In this document: positions 5,976-7,694 of the stretch, one piece after another
Layout: each line of letters begins with the position of its first letter
Numbering within the stretch: the stretch's first letter is position 1
Source of the DNA: an uncultured Alistipes sp.
GTDB lineage: Bacteria > Bacteroidota > Bacteroidia > Bacteroidales > Rikenellaceae
Direction of reading: 5' to 3'
Assembly (NCBI GenBank): GCA_900770585.1
Contig: CAAGKW010000182.1
Span: forward strand, 1 to 7,694
DNA length: 7,694 nucleotides
The notes under the pieces: model-generated
What the model was told of the DNA's origin: nothing
The model's database searches: none
The model's input: only the letters and a program-made list of their open reading frames with translations
Position numbers and translations under genes: made by a program

Positions 5976-6294
5976 TTATCAAACAACACCGATTCGAAAG
6001 AATCAACCCACAACCACACACGGCGGAACATCAGGTCGGTACACCAATTCAAAGAACACCTCAAAGAACAACAACTCCGCGACCGACAACCACTCCTCCG
6101 TTCTGAGCACCTCGCGCCACGACAATTCAAAGAACACTACGGCGCCGAGCGCAAACAACCAAATAGTTTAGCGTGTCAAGCAGCACAAGTCAAGCCACTT
6201 AGATGCGCTCTAAATCAAACAAGATAAGGTACGGTCGTCGTTTCCGCCCGTGCCGCCCCAAGCAGGGCAAAGTCAAAGCGGAACTCACGATATA
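5976..6294 (+). promoter_or_regulatory. Long gene-free leader upstream of rng, A/C-rich
   Basis: No convincing gene lies here. By direct count 88 of 120 bases in 6001-6120 are A or C, a strand bias not seen in the flanking genes. No exact TAnnTTTG promoter was found; TTTATTTG at 5968-5975 overlaps the terminator and lacks a -33 box. A 101-codon frame from GTG 5922 overlaps the terminator and uses CAA, CGA, AGA and CTA codons unlike the neighbours, so I do not call it. Near the start codon, GGTACGG (6228-6234) can pair with CCGTGCC (6248-6254), followed by GCCC (6255-6258) with GGGC (6265-6268). C-rich, G-poor, weakly structured RNA resembles Rho-loading sites, and long leaders mediate RNase E self-control in E. 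coli; both parallels are inference. Confidence 0.45.
6045..6137 (+). repeat. Short direct repeats in the rng leader
   Basis: CAATTCAAAGAACAC occurs exactly at 6045-6059 and 6123-6137. Its core TCAAAGAACA occurs a third time at 6061-6070. The copies (cores at 6049, 6061 and 6127) are spaced 12 and 66 nt apart, all multiples of three. They may be protein or RNA binding sites in the leader, or remnants of a decayed coding repeat. Confidence 0.6.
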
Positions 6295-7694
6295 ATGAAC
6301 AGAGAACTAATTATCAACGTTACACCGACTGAAATCACGATTGCTCTGGTCGAAGACAAGGTTTTGGTCGAACTCAATAAGGAACAATGCAAGACGGGAT
6401 TTGCCGTCGGTGACATCTATCTGGGCAAGATTCGTAAGATTATGCCCGGTCTGAATGCCGCTTTTGTAAATATTGGCCACGAAAAAGACGCATTTATTCA
6501 CTACCTGGATCTCGGCTCGCAGTTCGCCTCGCTCTCGAAACTCATTGCAGGTCAGAACGGAGGCCGCCGTCCGATGCGTCTTGAAGGTTTGCAAATGGAG
6601 CCCGCCATCGAAAAGGGCGGCAAGATCAGTTCGTACCTTCAAGTGGGACAGAGCGTTATGGTGCAGGTGGCTAAGGAGGCCATCTCGACCAAGGGCCCGC
6701 GACTGACCGCCGACATCTCGTTGGCCGGTCGCAACGTGGTGCTCGTACCCTTCTCGAACAAGGTCTTCATCTCGCAGAAGATCCTTTCGAACGAAGAGAA
6801 AAAACGTCTGAAACGTATTGCTCAGGCCGTTCTGCCGCGCAACTTCGGCGTGATTATCCGTACGGCGGCGCAGGGCGCAAGTGATGCCGATGTCGAGCAC
6901 GATATTCGTTCGCTCGTCGACAAGTGGCACACCGCATTGGGCAATGTGCGTCATCAGGTAGCTCCCTCGCTGTTGCTCAGCGAGTTGAATCGTGCAAATA
7001 CGATCATTCGTGACCTGCTGAACAGTTCGTTCTCGTCGATCACGGTTGACGATCAGGCGATGTACGAGCAGATCCGCGACTACATCAAGGTGATCGCGCC
7101 CGACAAGGAGAAGATCGTGCGTCTGTACAAGGGTTCGGTGCCCATTTTCGACAACTTCGACATCTCGAAGCAGATCAAGTCGCTGTTTGCCAAGTACGTT
7201 TCGTTGAAGCGCGGCGCATACCTGATCATCGAACACACTGAGGCTATGCACGTTATCGACGTCAATAGCGGCAACCGCACCAAGAAGGAGGACGATCAGG
7301 AGGTTACGGCAATGGAGGTCAATATGGCTGCGGCAGCCGAGATCGCGCGCCAGTTGCGTCTGCGCGATATGGGCGGTATCATCGTGGTCGACTTCATCGA
7401 TATGCACAAGGCGCAGAACCGCCAGCTGCTGCACGAACATATGACCAAACTGATGGCCGACGACCGCGCAAAGCACACTATTCTGCCGCTGTCGAAGTTC
7501 GGACTGATGCAGATCACGCGCCATAGAGTGCGCCCCGAGGCCATTTCGGACGTTAAGGATGTCTGCCCGACCTGCTACGGCACGGGCAAGATCGAGCCTA
7601 CGATCCTGCTCGACCGCAAGATCGAAAACCAGATTTCGTATCTGGCAGGCGACAAGGGTATCAAGTATATCCTTCTGAGAGTCCGCCCCTACGT
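6295..7694 (+). CDS. rng: Ribonuclease E/G family endoribonuclease, 3'-truncated by the window edge
   Basis: RNase G/E cleaves single-stranded A/U-rich RNA in rRNA maturation and mRNA decay, in the cytosol. The frame gives 466 residues and is still open at the end; from the family length I estimate 50-60 residues are missing. Residues about 36-130 form an S1 RNA-binding domain (GDIYLGKIRKIMPGLNAAFV). The catalytic region has the two Mg2+-binding aspartates, D322 in VIDVNSG and D366 in GGIIVVDFIDM, 44 residues apart as against 43 in E. coli RNase E (D303, D346). The zinc-link motif CPTC is at 424-427. The start ATG at 6295 is chosen because MNRELIINVTPTEITIAL matches the conserved N terminus, and the frame upstream is closed by TAA at 6211. 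The protein lacks any visible RNase E-type scaffold up to the truncation, which favours the RNase G type. HU next to RNase G is, from memory, a recurrent Bacteroidota neighbourhood. It follows a terminator and a long leader with no clear promoter. Confidence 0.94.
   Translation, partial: MNRELIINVTPTEITIALVEDKVLVELNKEQCKTGFAVGDIYLGKIRKIMPGLNAAFVNIGHEKDAFIHYLDLGSQFASLSKLIAGQNGGRRPMRLEGLQMEPAIEKGGKISSYLQVGQSVMVQVAKEAISTKGPRLTADISLAGRNVVLVPFSNKVFISQKILSNEEKKRLKRIAQAVLPRNFGVIIRTAAQGASDADVEHDIRSLVDKWHTALGNVRHQVAPSLLLSELNRANTIIRDLLNSSFSSITVDDQAMYEQIRDYIKVIAPDKEKIVRLYKGSVPIFDNFDISKQIKSLFAKYVSLKRGAYLIIEHTEAMHVIDVNSGNRTKKEDDQEVTAMEVNMAAAAEIARQLRLRDMGGIIVVDFIDMHKAQNRQLLHEHMTKLMADDRAKHTILPLSKFGLMQITRHRVRPEAISDVKDVCPTCYGTGKIEPTILLDRKIENQISYLAGDKGIKYILLRVRPY

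Noticed and set aside
6163..6170. TAGTTTAG as a possible rng -7 promoter element
   Set aside because: It deviates from TAnnTTTG and has no TTTG 19-22 bp upstream.
5922..6227. 101-codon frame from GTG 5922 in the rng leader, with the repeated peptide QFKEH
   Set aside because: It overlaps the HU operon terminator and has no recognisable domain. It uses CAA, CGA, AGA and CTA codons avoided by the neighbours. The in-phase repeats are the only point in favour, so it is treated as non-coding.
6307..7524. 405-codon minus-strand frame over rng
   Set aside because: It is an in-register antisense shadow; the plus strand carries the full RNase E/G catalytic core.

Overview
The window looks like chromosomal core sequence from a member of the Bacteroidota, most likely order Bacteroidales. 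An Alistipes/Rikenellaceae-type gut anaerobe is my guess, and the genus is not proven. The evidence is a PorX-type response regulator with a PglZ domain, a Bacteroidetes-type HU protein, a Bacteroidetes-type OmpA, no Shine-Dalgarno sequences before the genes, and three promoters of the TTTG / TAnnTTTG class that is peculiar to this phylum. No mobile element, CRISPR array, tRNA or rRNA is visible.

Layout. Positions 1-1932 (+) hold the C-terminal three quarters of a cobalamin-dependent (class II) ribonucleotide reductase, closed by a strong hairpin terminator. Positions 2028-3433 (+) are a self-contained ompA unit: promoter, long leader, an OmpA-type outer-membrane protein and a terminator. A 29-bp imperfect dyad sits on the ompA promoter. 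The convergent gene 5099-3549 (-) is porX, with its own promoter and a hairpin near the predicted mRNA 5' end. The porX/HU divergent intergenic region (5100-5499) contains both promoters and, between them, a cluster of inverted repeats that neither gene explains. Positions 5427-5973 (+) form a short operon: HU, then a 30-residue, extremely basic protein resembling the bS22/mS38 (AURKAIP1/COX24) ribosomal family, then a terminator. After a 320-nt gene-free stretch that is rich in A and C and carries a triplicated 10-mer, a ribonuclease E/G gene starts at 6295 and runs off the window end.

Together the genes cover dNTP synthesis, envelope anchoring, T9SS-associated signalling, nucleoid structure, translation and RNA turnover. 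There is no evidence for a new multi-gene system. The points most worth a second look are non-coding (the dyad on the ompA promoter, the palindrome cluster at 5222-5391, the unusual rng leader) plus the tiny bS22-like gene. Very long antisense reading frames over ompA, porX and rng are shadows caused by avoidance of the codons TTA, CTA and TCA.
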